Position numbers and translations under genes: made by a program. 17,052 nucleotides of DNA from a bacterium (GTDB taxonomy: Bacteria > Chloroflexota > Dormibacteria > UBA8260 > Bog-877): assembly GCA_021802115.1 (NCBI GenBank), contig JAKABA010000068.1:1-17052 (forward strand). The letters are read 5' to 3'. The notes below the pieces were generated by a model. That model ran no database searches. It saw only the letters and a list, made by a program, of their open reading frames with translations, and was not told the origin of the DNA. Shown here piece by piece: positions 7,056 to 14,606 of the stretch. Within the stretch, counting starts at the first letter, position 1; the number at the start of each line of letters is the position of its first letter.

Positions 7056-8668
7056 TGAAGGCGTCGCTCAACAGTTGGATGATGTTCGACCACGCCGGAC
7101 GTTACTTTGCGGACACCGAGGTCGTGACCCAGGTGGCGCCCGACGCCAGACACCGCTACACCTACTCTGAGTTCACCGAGCGGGCCCAGCGGTTGATGAA
7201 CGCCCTCGACGGTCTGGGGCTGCCGCGGGGGGCGCCGGTCGCCACCCTGGCATGGAATGGCTACCGCCATCTGGAGTGCTACTTCGGCATTCCCTGCACG
7301 GGCCGGGTGCTGCACACCCTGAACCCTCGCCTGCCGACTCAAGATCTCGAGTTCATAATCCGGGACGCTCAGGACGAGGCGATCTTCGTCGAGGAGAGCC
7401 TGCTCCCGGTACTGGAGCGGGTGAAGGGCGCGCTGACCACGGTCAAGCACATCGTGGTCTTCTCCCAGGATCTGCCCACCACCGATCTGGCCAACGTGCT
7501 GAGCTACGAGCAGCTGCTCTCCGCCCAGCCCTCCAGCTATCCCCGTTCCGACATCCCTGAGGACACGGTCCTGGGGATCTGTTACACCTCGGGCACCACG
7601 GGCCGGCCCAAGGGGGTGGAGTACACCCACCGCTCGACCTACCTGCACGCTCTCACCACCACCTCCGGGGCCGCCACCGGGATGGGGCCCCAGGACTGCG
7701 GTCTCGCCGTCGTGCCGATGTTCCACGTCAACGCCTGGGGATCGCCGTACGCCGCCACCATGGTGGGGGCCAAGCAGGTCTTCACCGGTCCCTTCATGGA
7801 CCCGGCGACGATCGTGAGCCTGCTGGAGGAGGAGCAGGTGACCCTGGCGACAGGGGTGCCCACGATCTGGGCCGGCGTGGCGGAGGAGCTCAGCCGGCGC
7901 CAGGTCCAGCTCCCCCATCTGCGGTTCGTCATGGCCGGGGGAAGCCAGCCCCCGATGGCTTTGATCGAGCGCTACGAGAGGGAGTTCGGCATCACCATGG
8001 TTCAGGGATGGGGGATGACCGAGACCTCGCCCGTGGCGAGTATGGCCTGGCCCAAGCACAAGATGCTCGGATGGGCGGGGGAGGGGCTGCGGTCCGAGGT
8101 GCGGATCAAGGCGGGACTGCCCCTGCCCGGGATCGACGTCAAGATCGTGGACGAGAGCGAGCGGGAGGTCCCGCGCGACGGCAGCACGATCGGCGAGCTG
8201 CTGGTGAGGGGACCCTGGGTGATCGACTCCTACCGTGGCGGGGCAACTCCGGAGCGGTTCACCGAGGACGGCTGGTTCCGCACCGGCGACGTCGCCACCA
8301 TGACCCCCGAGGGCTACTTCGTGATCGTGGACAGGACCAAGGACCTTATCAAGTCGGGAGGGGAGTGGATCTCCTCAGTCGACATGGAGGGGGACATCAT
8401 GGCCTTGGAGGGGGTCCTGGAGGCCGCGGTGGTGGCCATCCCCGATGAGAAGTGGCAGGAGCGCCCGCTGGCCGCGGTCGTCCCCCGGCCGGGGGTCGAG
8501 ATCACGCTCGAGCAGGTCAGGCAGCATCTGGTCTCCCGCGGCTGGGAGAGGTGGCAGCTGCCGGACCGTCTGGAGATCCTGGATTCGGTTCCAAAGACCG
8601 GGGTCGGCAAGTTCGACAAGAAGGTGATCCGCGCTCGCTACGGAGCCCAGAGCCCGGCCCCCCAGTAG
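7046..8668 (+). CDS. AMP-forming acyl-CoA ligase (FadD-like)
   Basis: A 540-residue member of the adenylate-forming family. It has the phosphate loop YTSGTTGRPKG (180-190), GWGMTETSP (321-329), TGD with Asp415, the hinge region DRTKDLIKSGGEWIS (429-443) and the C-terminal catalytic lysine Lys522 in GVGKFDKK. It activates a carboxylic acid with ATP and CoA to give acyl-CoA, AMP and pyrophosphate. The overall pattern, including VPMFHVNAWG (223-232), is that of medium/long-chain fatty acyl-CoA ligases. The start is ATG 7046, with AGGAGG at 7031-7036, overlapping the beta-subunit gene by 10 bases, so all three genes form one transcript. It supplies the substrate for the dehydrogenase encoded beside it. 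The acid it activates cannot be read from sequence. Confidence 0.93.
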   Translation: MGMMKASLNSWMMFDHAGRYFADTEVVTQVAPDARHRYTYSEFTERAQRLMNALDGLGLPRGAPVATLAWNGYRHLECYFGIPCTGRVLHTLNPRLPTQDLEFIIRDAQDEAIFVEESLLPVLERVKGALTTVKHIVVFSQDLPTTDLANVLSYEQLLSAQPSSYPRSDIPEDTVLGICYTSGTTGRPKGVEYTHRSTYLHALTTTSGAATGMGPQDCGLAVVPMFHVNAWGSPYAATMVGAKQVFTGPFMDPATIVSLLEEEQVTLATGVPTIWAGVAEELSRRQVQLPHLRFVMAGGSQPPMALIERYEREFGITMVQGWGMTETSPVASMAWPKHKMLGWAGEGLRSEVRIKAGLPLPGIDVKIVDESEREVPRDGSTIGELLVRGPWVIDSYRGGATPERFTEDGWFRTGDVATMTPEGYFVIVDRTKDLIKSGGEWISSVDMEGDIMALEGVLEAAVVAIPDEKWQERPLAAVVPRPGVEITLEQVRQHLVSRGWERWQLPDRLEILDSVPKTGVGKFDKKVIRARYGAQSPAPQ

Positions 8669-8685
8669 CCGGCCGCACGGCTCGG

Positions 8686-8714
8686 TTGGGGCGTTTGCCG
8701 GCTGCGGTTAACAT
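8686..8714 (+). promoter_or_regulatory. Possible promoter of the PucR-like regulator gene
   Basis: TTGGGG and TAACAT are spaced by 17 bases, with the -10 in a local AT-rich island. Transcription would begin near 8721 and leave a leader of about 80 bases before ATG 8800. A weak 5-bp hairpin (8667-8671 with 8678-8682) lies just upstream, over the ligase stop. Confidence 0.4.
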
Positions 8715-8799
8715 AGCTCGCCGGGTGGTGTCCGGCTGGCCTCTAGTCATCCTGGGGTGCGCTGCCGCCCTATCCCGATAGACCCGTTGGAGGTGCTCC

Positions 8800-10017
8800 A
8801 TGTGCGCCGCTGGGACCCCGGTGGAGCCCCTGCGCGATCCTTCACCGGCGAGCGTCGCCGTCCTGGCCGGACTCGCCAGGAGCCTGTTGCTTCGGCTCGA
8901 CGGGATCGTCGAGCGCACCGTGCAGGCGATTCTGGAGCGCGAGCCCGGCTACCGCCAGGAGCGGTTCTTAGCCTTGGACGAGCTGCGGCGCTCGGTGAGG
9001 GACAGCCTGGCGGAGTACCTGGGAGCCCTGGCCGACCTGCCCCAGGGCGCTCCGCCATCGAGGCAGCAGGCCTGGGCCACCGGGCGCAGCCGGGCCGAGC
9101 TCGGCGTCCCCTTGGAGAGCGTCCTGCGCGCTTACCGGCTCGGCGGCAGCGTGATCTGGGAGGAGCTCCTGGAGGAGGCGCGCCGGCGGCCGGACCGGCC
9201 GACCGACGACCTGATGGAGGCGGCGTATCTGGTCTGGCAGCTGACCGATGACCTGTCAGCCGCCGTCGGCACCGCCTACCGCCACTCGGAGGCCGGGCTG
9301 GTGGGCCGGGACGAGACCAGGCGGCAGGGAGTCCTGCGCGGACTCCTCTCGGGCCTGCTGGCGGAGAAGGACCTGGTGTTCGTCGCCGAGACCCTGGGCC
9401 TGCCGGAGCAGGGGCCCTACCTGGTCGTGGTGGTCGAGCCGCACCAGTCGCCGGCGCGGGAGGCGCTTTCGGACCTGGGGGTCAAGTCCGAGTGGGTGGT
9501 GCAGGAGGCTCGCGACTGCGGTTTGCTGGCGCTGCCAGCGGGCGGCACCGATGTGGTCCGGTCCGGGCTGGAGACGGTGGTGCCGCTCCGGGCAGGGCTG
9601 AGCCCGGAGTTTGCGGACCTGTCCCAGGCGGGCGTGGCCTATCGGCAGGCGGAGCTGGCTCTCAGATCGATCCCGGTCCACCAGCACGCGGTGGCCTCGC
9701 TGGACGACCGTCTGACCGGGGCCCTGCTGGTGACCTCCCCGGAGCTCGCCCGGAGGCTGGCGGTCGCGGTGCTGGGGCGAGTCCTGGTGCTGCCGCCCCA
9801 GGAGCGTCGCGTCCTCTTGCGCACGCTGGCGATCTACCTGGCTGGGGCGGGCTCACCCGCGGACGCGGCCCGGCGGGTGCCCTGCCATCGCAACACCGTG
9901 CTCAATCGACTCAGTCGGATCCGCGAGCTCACCGGGTACGACCCGGTGACCCCGTTGGGGGCGAGCCGTCTCGTCCTGGCGCTGGAGGCAGCGGACCTGC
10001 TCTCCCTACTCGGCTGA
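8800..10017 (+). CDS. PucR/CdaR-family transcriptional regulator
   Basis: A 405-residue protein with a C-terminal PucR-type helix-turn-helix (about 339-382), including CHRNTVLNRLSRIRELTGYD, the typical recognition region of this family. Residues 20-165 are mostly helical and resemble the N-terminal domain of RsbR-like or PucR-like regulators. The middle part (about 170-300) fits the degenerate GGDEF-like domain found in CdaR proteins. ATG 8800 is supported by GGAGGTG at 8789-8795. Such proteins usually sense a small molecule and activate neighbouring catabolic genes. It lies right after the ligase on the same strand with its own possible promoter, so control of the beta-oxidation cluster is a reasonable inference. 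No repeated operator was found to prove it. It converges with the helicase gene. Confidence 0.85.
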   Translation: MCAAGTPVEPLRDPSPASVAVLAGLARSLLLRLDGIVERTVQAILEREPGYRQERFLALDELRRSVRDSLAEYLGALADLPQGAPPSRQQAWATGRSRAELGVPLESVLRAYRLGGSVIWEELLEEARRRPDRPTDDLMEAAYLVWQLTDDLSAAVGTAYRHSEAGLVGRDETRRQGVLRGLLSGLLAEKDLVFVAETLGLPEQGPYLVVVVEPHQSPAREALSDLGVKSEWVVQEARDCGLLALPAGGTDVVRSGLETVVPLRAGLSPEFADLSQAGVAYRQAELALRSIPVHQHAVASLDDRLTGALLVTSPELARRLAVAVLGRVLVLPPQERRVLLRTLAIYLAGAGSPADAARRVPCHRNTVLNRLSRIRELTGYDPVTPLGASRLVLALEAADLLSLLG

Positions 10018-10039
10018 CCGGCTATTGGCTCCGGACGCG

Positions 10040-10052
10040 CCACTGCGAGTGG
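10040..10052. terminator. Small hairpin in the convergent gap
   Basis: CCACT and AGTGG pair around a GCG loop in the 44-base gap between two convergent genes. It could serve both strands as a weak terminator. The stem is only five base pairs and no T-run follows. Confidence 0.25.
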
Positions 10053-10061
10053 ACTGCTTGG

Positions 10062-11420
10062 TCAGACTGATCGGCGCGGGCCCGAGCGGGGTCCCCCCAA
10101 GGACCGTCCCTGGCGCGAGCCTCCCCAGGGCCTCGGCGGCCGCTGGCCTGGGCGGTGGCTGGGGCCCCGCCCATCCTGGGGTCGGAACCTCTGGGCCCCG
10201 ACCGTGACCAGACCCGGCACGTCCGCCACGTAGTGCATCGACCCGGTGGAGAGCAGCCTGCCCGCGTCGACGAAGCGCAGTTCGGGTGCGCCCTCGCGTC
10301 GCAGCTTGCGCCACTTCTCGCTGTCCTCCTCGGACAGGAAGGTGAGGGCTCTGCCCTTGGCTCCGTTGCGGGCGGTGCGTCCCACCCGGTGGGTGAGCCA
10401 CTGGGCGGTGTCGGGAAGCTCGAAGTTGACCACCAGGTTGACGTCCTTGACATCGATCCCCCGGGCGGCGACGTTGGTCGCCACCAGAACCGTGGCCTCG
10501 CGCTTGCGAAACGCGGCGATGGAGCGGTCGCGGGCGGCCTGGGACAGGTTGCCCTGGAGCTCGGCGGTGGTGTGCCCGAGCAGAGTCAAGTCGTGGGCGA
10601 GCTTGCGGGCTCCATGCTTGGTGCGGTGGAAGACGATGGTGGATGCCGATTGCTGGAGCAGCTGGCTCAGGTACCCCACCTTTTGCGCCCTGGGCATGGA
10701 GATGAGGCCATGCTCCAGGTCCGCCTCCTCGGGGGGGGCGACGGTGACCCGGCCGGGGTTGGTGAGGTGCTTTTGCGCCATCTTGGTCACCCAATCGGGC
10801 ATCGTCGCGGAAGCCAGCACGGTCTGGCGTCCGATCGGCGTGAAGCGTTGATTGGTGCGCTCAGTCAGATTCTCCACGTCCTTGGCGAATCCGGCGTCGA
10901 GCATCTCATCGGCCTCGTCCAGGACCAGGTACTGCACCGCTCCGAGCCGGGCCGCGCCCCGCTGGGCCATGTCGACCAGTCGGCCCGGGCAGCCGATGAT
11001 GACATCAGCCGTCCGCAGTTGGTTGATCTGCCCCTGGTAGCCGACCCCTCCGAAGACCAGGGAGACTCTGAGTCTGGGATCCAGCCGGTTCAGGACCCCG
11101 CCGATCTGGGTGGCGAGCTCCCTGGTGGGGGTGATGATGAGGGCCCGGGGAGGACTCTGCTGATGCCCGTCCAACTTCTCCGACAGGGGGATGAGGAAGG
11201 CCAGGGTCTTGCCCGAGCCGGTCGGCGACTGGATCACGCAATCCCGGCCGGAGATCAAAAGGGGTAACGCCTCCTCCTGAACCGGAGTCGGAGTCAGCAG
11301 CCGCTGGCGGGAAAGGCTCTCCAGGGTGCGCGGTCGCACACCCAAGTCCTGAAATGAGTTCAACTTGATGTCCCTGGGCTCTGGGCCCGATTTCGCCCTC
11401 GCCGGCTTCGCTGTGGTCAC
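10062..11420 (-). CDS. DEAD-box ATP-dependent RNA helicase
   Basis: A 452-residue DEAD-box protein starting at GTG 11420. Motifs in order are the Q-motif region from Phe23 to Gln48, Walker A SPTGSGKT (65-72), PTRELA (98-103), CPGR (144-147, where most relatives have TPGR), DEAD (168-171), SAT (204-206), VATNVAARGIDV (313-324) and HRVGRTAR (344-351). A basic, Gly/Arg/Pro-rich tail (about 407-452) probably binds RNA without sequence preference. The family unwinds short RNA duplexes in ribosome assembly, mRNA decay or cold adaptation; which of these applies is unknown. The ribosome site before the GTG is weak (GAGAAG). The gene is separated from the upstream minus-strand gene by a strong hairpin, so it is likely transcribed alone. 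Confidence 0.95.
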   Translation of the reverse strand: MTTAKPARAKSGPEPRDIKLNSFQDLGVRPRTLESLSRQRLLTPTPVQEEALPLLISGRDCVIQSPTGSGKTLAFLIPLSEKLDGHQQSPPRALIITPTRELATQIGGVLNRLDPRLRVSLVFGGVGYQGQINQLRTADVIIGCPGRLVDMAQRGAARLGAVQYLVLDEADEMLDAGFAKDVENLTERTNQRFTPIGRQTVLASATMPDWVTKMAQKHLTNPGRVTVAPPEEADLEHGLISMPRAQKVGYLSQLLQQSASTIVFHRTKHGARKLAHDLTLLGHTTAELQGNLSQAARDRSIAAFRKREATVLVATNVAARGIDVKDVNLVVNFELPDTAQWLTHRVGRTARNGAKGRALTFLSEEDSEKWRKLRREGAPELRFVDAGRLLSTGSMHYVADVPGLVTVGAQRFRPQDGRGPSHRPGQRPPRPWGGSRQGRSLGGPRSGPRRSV

Positions 11421-11468
11421 GCTTCTCGAGGACGCCGCATGTCAGCGGGGCGAGGTATCACCAAGAGG

Positions 11469-11494
11469 CTGTAGTCGACTTATTGCAACTACAG
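11469..11494 (-). promoter_or_regulatory. Inverted repeat upstream of the helicase gene
   Basis: CTGTAGT and ACTACAG form a perfect 7-bp inverted repeat with a 12-base AT-richer spacer, 48 bases upstream of the helicase start. It may be an operator or a leader stem-loop. The surrounding 154-base gap shows no clear promoter pair. Confidence 0.35.
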
Positions 11495-11541
11495 GGGCAG
11501 GATATCAGACCGAGCCCTCCGGCCGAGCGGCGGACTCCCCT

Positions 11542-11569
11542 GCGGGCCGCGGCTGGTGCCGCGGCCCGC
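11542..11569 (-). terminator. Strong GC hairpin after the membrane protein gene
   Basis: A perfect 12-bp stem, GCGGGCCGCGGC/GCCGCGGCCCGC, with a four-base loop begins five bases after the membrane-protein stop. It has no T-run, as is common for terminators of high-GC bacteria. Confidence 0.65.
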
Positions 11570-11574
11570 CCCGA

Positions 11575-12465
11575 TCACGCTCGCGCCACAGCCCTGGTCT
11601 GCCTGCGGCCGCTCAGCCAGAAGGCGAGCCCGAGCCCCAGCAGTTCCAGGCTGAGGGCGACCCCTCCGCGCAGACCAACCGCCTCCCCGTGGCCCAGCAG
11701 CAGGCCGGGGCTGAACAGCTCAGGTTTGGCGAAGGGCAGCCCGATCATGACGTTGTACGCGTAGAAGAAGATGAGGGCCGCGTCCATCACGATGGCGGCC
11801 GAGTAGTACTCCCGGCGCGGCCTGGCCACGATCAGGATCGCGAGCACCGCCTGCACGACGCCGAAACCGGCGGTGCCGAGCCCGAGCAGCAGCGTCTGGC
11901 CCAGGTGCTCCCCGATGATGGCGAAATGGATCCAGGCCGGTACCGCCAGCAGCCCGGCGAGCAAGAGCCGCGGCCAGAATCCCCGGGGCAGGCTTGCGCG
12001 ACGCTGCGAGCGGACGGTGAGCGCGCCGGCAACCAAGAGGGTTCCCCCGGCGGCGGTCACGAAGGTCCCCGGACCTACCTGAGGCATCGCCAGCGGCCTG
12101 AGGGCGCCCGGTGAGTTCACGAAGGCCATGATCCGCCAGGCGTCGAAGGCTGCCACCGCGACCACCACCGAGCCCAAGCCCACGAGCACGCGCTGGACCG
12201 CGAGCGGCCGTCCCTGCCGAAGGTGGAATGCGGTCAGGAGCACCATGGACAGGGTGACACCGAGGAGGTAGAATCCATCGGCTCCCATACCGCTGACCTC
12301 GGTGAGGCCGTTGAAGAGGCTGATCCACGGGATGGCGACCCCCACCACCACCGCCGCGGCGCCGAGCGCGATAAGGAGCAGGGCCGCCGCGTCCCGGGCC
12401 TGGGGGTGCGGCCTCGCTGGGGCCGATGAGATCGTCGTTGGGTTGAGCATCTCCTGAAACCTCAT
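11575..12465 (-). CDS. Eight-helix membrane protein of unknown function
   Basis: A 296-residue protein with about eight hydrophobic segments, near residues 27-47, 62-81, 91-109, 131-151, 165-183, 187-213, 221-241 and 266-285. It looks like two four-helix halves joined by a basic loop (152-165). The first half has a Trp-containing outer loop (IPWISLFNGLTEVSGMG, 45-61). The second half has WIHFAIIGEH (178-187), with a His and a Glu-His pair that resembles an unnamed actinobacterial membrane family I have seen but cannot name. No enzymatic motif is visible. ATG 12465 has no ribosome site, and ATG 12450 has CAGGAG directly against it with no spacing, so the start is uncertain. It has its own terminator and follows a secreted-protein gene. 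Confidence 0.7.
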   Translation of the reverse strand: MRFQEMLNPTTISSAPARPHPQARDAAALLLIALGAAAVVVGVAIPWISLFNGLTEVSGMGADGFYLLGVTLSMVLLTAFHLRQGRPLAVQRVLVGLGSVVVAVAAFDAWRIMAFVNSPGALRPLAMPQVGPGTFVTAAGGTLLVAGALTVRSQRRASLPRGFWPRLLLAGLLAVPAWIHFAIIGEHLGQTLLLGLGTAGFGVVQAVLAILIVARPRREYYSAAIVMDAALIFFYAYNVMIGLPFAKPELFSPGLLLGHGEAVGLRGGVALSLELLGLGLAFWLSGRRQTRAVARA

Positions 12466-12497
12466 TGGGGGGTGGGCTGGTACTTCGGTCGGCCGGG

Positions 12498-12523
12498 CCG
12501 GGGCGGCCGGCGGGCCGCCCCGG
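12498..12523 (-). terminator. Strong GC hairpin after the secreted protein gene
   Basis: A perfect 11-bp stem, CCGGGGCGGCC/GGCCGCCCCGG, around a four-base GGCG loop lies 16 bases past the stop at 12540. No T-run follows. It would separate this gene from the membrane protein gene. Confidence 0.6.
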
Positions 12524-12539
12524 GGATCTCAGGATGAGA

Positions 12540-13190
12540 TCAGTGACCGACCACGTTGAAGAAGAGGAAGAGGTTGGATGGGATCGATCCCGAGACCAGG
12601 CCGGCGGTCTGCATCGCCTGCAGGGTGGTCAGACTCGCGCCCGAGGTCAGCTGCTGCCAGGCAGCTTCGTTGCTGACCGCGACCACATCGATCTTCCACC
12701 AGCCGCCCCCGGTGCCGTCGAGAATGTGGCTGTGCGCCGGCAGGGGGATGTCGCCGTAGCCGGCCCCGAACACCGGCGTCAGGTCCAGGGTGGTGGGGTG
12801 GTTGACACAGAACCCGACGGTGTCGCACTGCGGGGTCGGGCTCGGGTTCGCAAACAGCGGGACGATGACGTACAGGACCTGCATGCCGGCGACGCTCTGC
12901 CCGTCCGGCCCCTGGGTCGGGGCGACTCCCACCTCGCAGCCCGAGCTGGACACCGCGCTGTAGGTGCCGCTCTGACCGCAGAAGTACTCCTGCGGGTACT
13001 GGATCTGCACCGTTTGGCCGTTCACGTACGCGGCGGTTGTCGCCTGCGAGACGGGGAGCACACCGGATGGTCCACTGCTCGCCGCCATGGCGGTCCCGCC
13101 CACGAATAGTGCCGAGAGACCGAAGGTGGCGGCCACCAACACGGCCCCCAGCGTCCGGGGTCTGTCCTTGATCGCCTGGTAGATCCGCAT
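12540..13190 (-). CDS. Secreted protein with four cysteines, function unknown
   Basis: A 216-residue protein from ATG 13190, supported by AAGGAGGG at 13201-13208. It begins with a classic Sec signal peptide: a charged start (KDRPR), a hydrophobic core at about 14-31, and a likely cleavage after Ala36 in TAMA. The mature part has four cysteines (71, 85, 122, 128), suited to two disulfides, and is rich in Gly, Ser, Pro and aromatic residues. Conspicuous blocks are DLTPVFGAGYGDIPLPAHSH (136-155) and GGGWWKIDVVAVSNEAAW (161-178). I do not recognise the family. There is no lipobox, sorting signal or membrane anchor, so it is probably released or held in the cell envelope. Reading the frame further upstream adds only low-complexity Arg/Pro sequence and is not supported. 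Confidence 0.75.
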   Translation of the reverse strand: MRIYQAIKDRPRTLGAVLVAATFGLSALFVGGTAMAASSGPSGVLPVSQATTAAYVNGQTVQIQYPQEYFCGQSGTYSAVSSSGCEVGVAPTQGPDGQSVAGMQVLYVIVPLFANPSPTPQCDTVGFCVNHPTTLDLTPVFGAGYGDIPLPAHSHILDGTGGGWWKIDVVAVSNEAAWQQLTSGASLTTLQAMQTAGLVSGSIPSNLFLFFNVVGH

Positions 13191-13270
13191 GGGCTTGATG
13201 CCCTCCTTGTCGCTTGCCGGCACCCCGCGCGGTGACGGTCGGTTCATTGAGTCCAGCGCGGTATCGGGGG

Positions 13271-13307
13271 GTACGTACACCCGACGGGAACGGATCACCG
13301 GTACCGG
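13271..13307. repeat. Two palindromes upstream of the secreted protein gene
   Basis: GTACGTAC (13271-13278) and CCGGTACCGG (13298-13307) are perfect palindromes 19 bases apart, both centred on a GTAC/TA-containing core. They could be binding sites for a dimeric regulator of the minus-strand gene. Nothing else in the window repeats them, so the role is speculative. Confidence 0.35.
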
Positions 13308-13713
13308 AGCCGGAACCTCCGGCTGGGCCCAGGCAGGCCGGCACGGCGGTTGCGGGGTCGTCCGGGCGGTCGATCTGGTGGGTGCGACAGAAAAGCAGGC
13401 GACCGTCCTCCGGCGCGCCCGCGGAGGTGTCGGTCCGCCCGGGCAGCCAGTCGTCGGGGGTGGCCGGGACCGCACCGCGAGGCGTTCGGCCGTCGCAGCC
13501 CCGTCATCCCGGACCGCGTTAACGGCAGTTGGGCGAAGAGAATCCGATCGCGGGTCCTTGACCACCGCTCCGCCGCCGACTACCCCTCTGAAGGATCCGG
13601 GGTCCGCTCCGCGCGTGGGTCTAACGGCGTGCCTCCCACCCCTCCCGTTGCGGTCCTCCCGGGTCGGCGTACATGCGATCAGGAGACGCCCGTGGGAAGA
13701 GGACGGTCGAGAC

Positions 13714-13739
13714 CGGACTGGGCGGGGGCCGAGAGTCCG
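13714..13739 (-). terminator. Weak hairpin after the prephenate dehydratase gene
   Basis: CGGACT and AGTCCG pair over a 14-base GC-rich loop, starting about nine bases past the stop at 13749. The stem is short and no T-run follows. Confidence 0.3.
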
Positions 13740-13748
13740 CGGCAGGGA

Positions 13749-14606
13749 TCACCGCCGCTCAGGTAGCGGTTCTCGCAGATGTGCCGCCGGCTGATCCGGG
13801 GGCGGGTAGACGCCGAAGAGCCTGAGTTCCTGGCTGACCCCCGCCAACCTGCTCAGCAGCTCATCCAACTGCCCGACCTGGTCCAGCTCCGCATCCAGGT
13901 AGAAGCGGTAGTGGAACGGCTGGTGGGGAATGGGGCGCGCGTCCAGCCGGGTCAAGTTGAGCTTGAGAGCGGCGAAGACCTCCAGAACCTGCACCAACCC
14001 GCCGGGACGGTGGGGGGCGATCAGGCCCATGGACGACTTGGCACGACCGCCGATTGGGCGGGTGGCCCGAGCGCGGTCGGTGACCACGACGAATCTGGTC
14101 TGGTTGGATGGTTCATCGGCGATGTCCTGGGCGACCACCTCCAGCCCGTACAGGCGGGCTGCGGCCAAGGAGGCGATGGCGCCGTCCCCAGGGACTCCGG
14201 CCTCGGCAACGTGCCGCGCCGCACCCGCGGTGTCGGGGTGGGGAACCGCCACGATGCCGTGCTCCTGGAGCCAGGTGGCGCACTGGGCCAGTGCCTGGGG
14301 GTGGGACAGCGCCCGTTCCACGCGATGCCCTCCCGGCGAGAGCAGGTGGTGGCGGATCGGCATGACATGCTCGCCCACCACCGCCAGCTCGGGGTGGGCC
14401 CAGAGCTGGTCGCTGACCTCCTGAACCACCCCAGCGCGGCTGTTTTCGACCGGCAAGACCGCGGTCTGGGCCACCTTCTGCAGCAGGGCCGCAAAGACCG
14501 CGGCAAAGGTCGGCAGACCCAGGGTCTGAGACTCGGGGAAGAGGAGGCGGGCGGCCTCGTCGGAGTTGGCGCCGGGCTCTCCCTGGTACGCGATCAACTC
14601 CGGCAT
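13749..14606 (-). CDS. pheA: Prephenate dehydratase
   Basis: From ATG 14606 this is a 285-residue monofunctional prephenate dehydratase, which turns prephenate into phenylpyruvate in phenylalanine synthesis. Visible are IAYQGEPGANSDEAA (5-19), PVENSRAG (52-59), SHPQALAQC (101-109) and the catalytic-site TRF (170-172) in SNQTRFVVV. A C-terminal ACT domain (about 192-270) normally binds phenylalanine for feedback inhibition. Its key motifs are altered: GALV reads GGLV (202-205) and ESRP reads DARP (222-225). The frame stays open to 14798, but that extension is low-complexity and would overlap the divergent lactonase gene. The ribosome site before ATG 14606 is weak. It is unlinked in function to its neighbours, so it is probably a housekeeping gene. 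Confidence 0.92.
   Translation of the reverse strand: MPELIAYQGEPGANSDEAARLLFPESQTLGLPTFAAVFAALLQKVAQTAVLPVENSRAGVVQEVSDQLWAHPELAVVGEHVMPIRHHLLSPGGHRVERALSHPQALAQCATWLQEHGIVAVPHPDTAGAARHVAEAGVPGDGAIASLAAARLYGLEVVAQDIADEPSNQTRFVVVTDRARATRPIGGRAKSSMGLIAPHRPGGLVQVLEVFAALKLNLTRLDARPIPHQPFHYRFYLDAELDQVGQLDELLSRLAGVSQELRLFGVYPPPDQPAAHLREPLPERR

Larger units (their letters stand above)
13191..13748. other. 558-base region without a convincing gene
   Basis: Open frames here give Arg/Pro/Gly-rich translations without any family signature, as expected for GC-rich noncoding DNA. The part next to the secreted-protein gene (13201-13208) holds its ribosome site. Palindromes at 13271-13278 and 13298-13307 and a hairpin at 13308-13324 (AGCCGG/CCGGCT) cluster 80-135 bases before its start. 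No promoter pair with correct spacing was found on either strand. Confidence 0.5.

Noticed and set aside
10155..11267. 370-codon plus-strand open frame opposite the helicase gene
   Set aside because: It mirrors the helicase codon structure, has no recognisable domain, and the minus strand carries every DEAD-box motif.
13191..13565. N-terminal extension of the secreted protein
   Set aside because: It would bury the signal peptide and consists of Arg/Pro-rich sequence; ATG 13190 has its own ribosome site.
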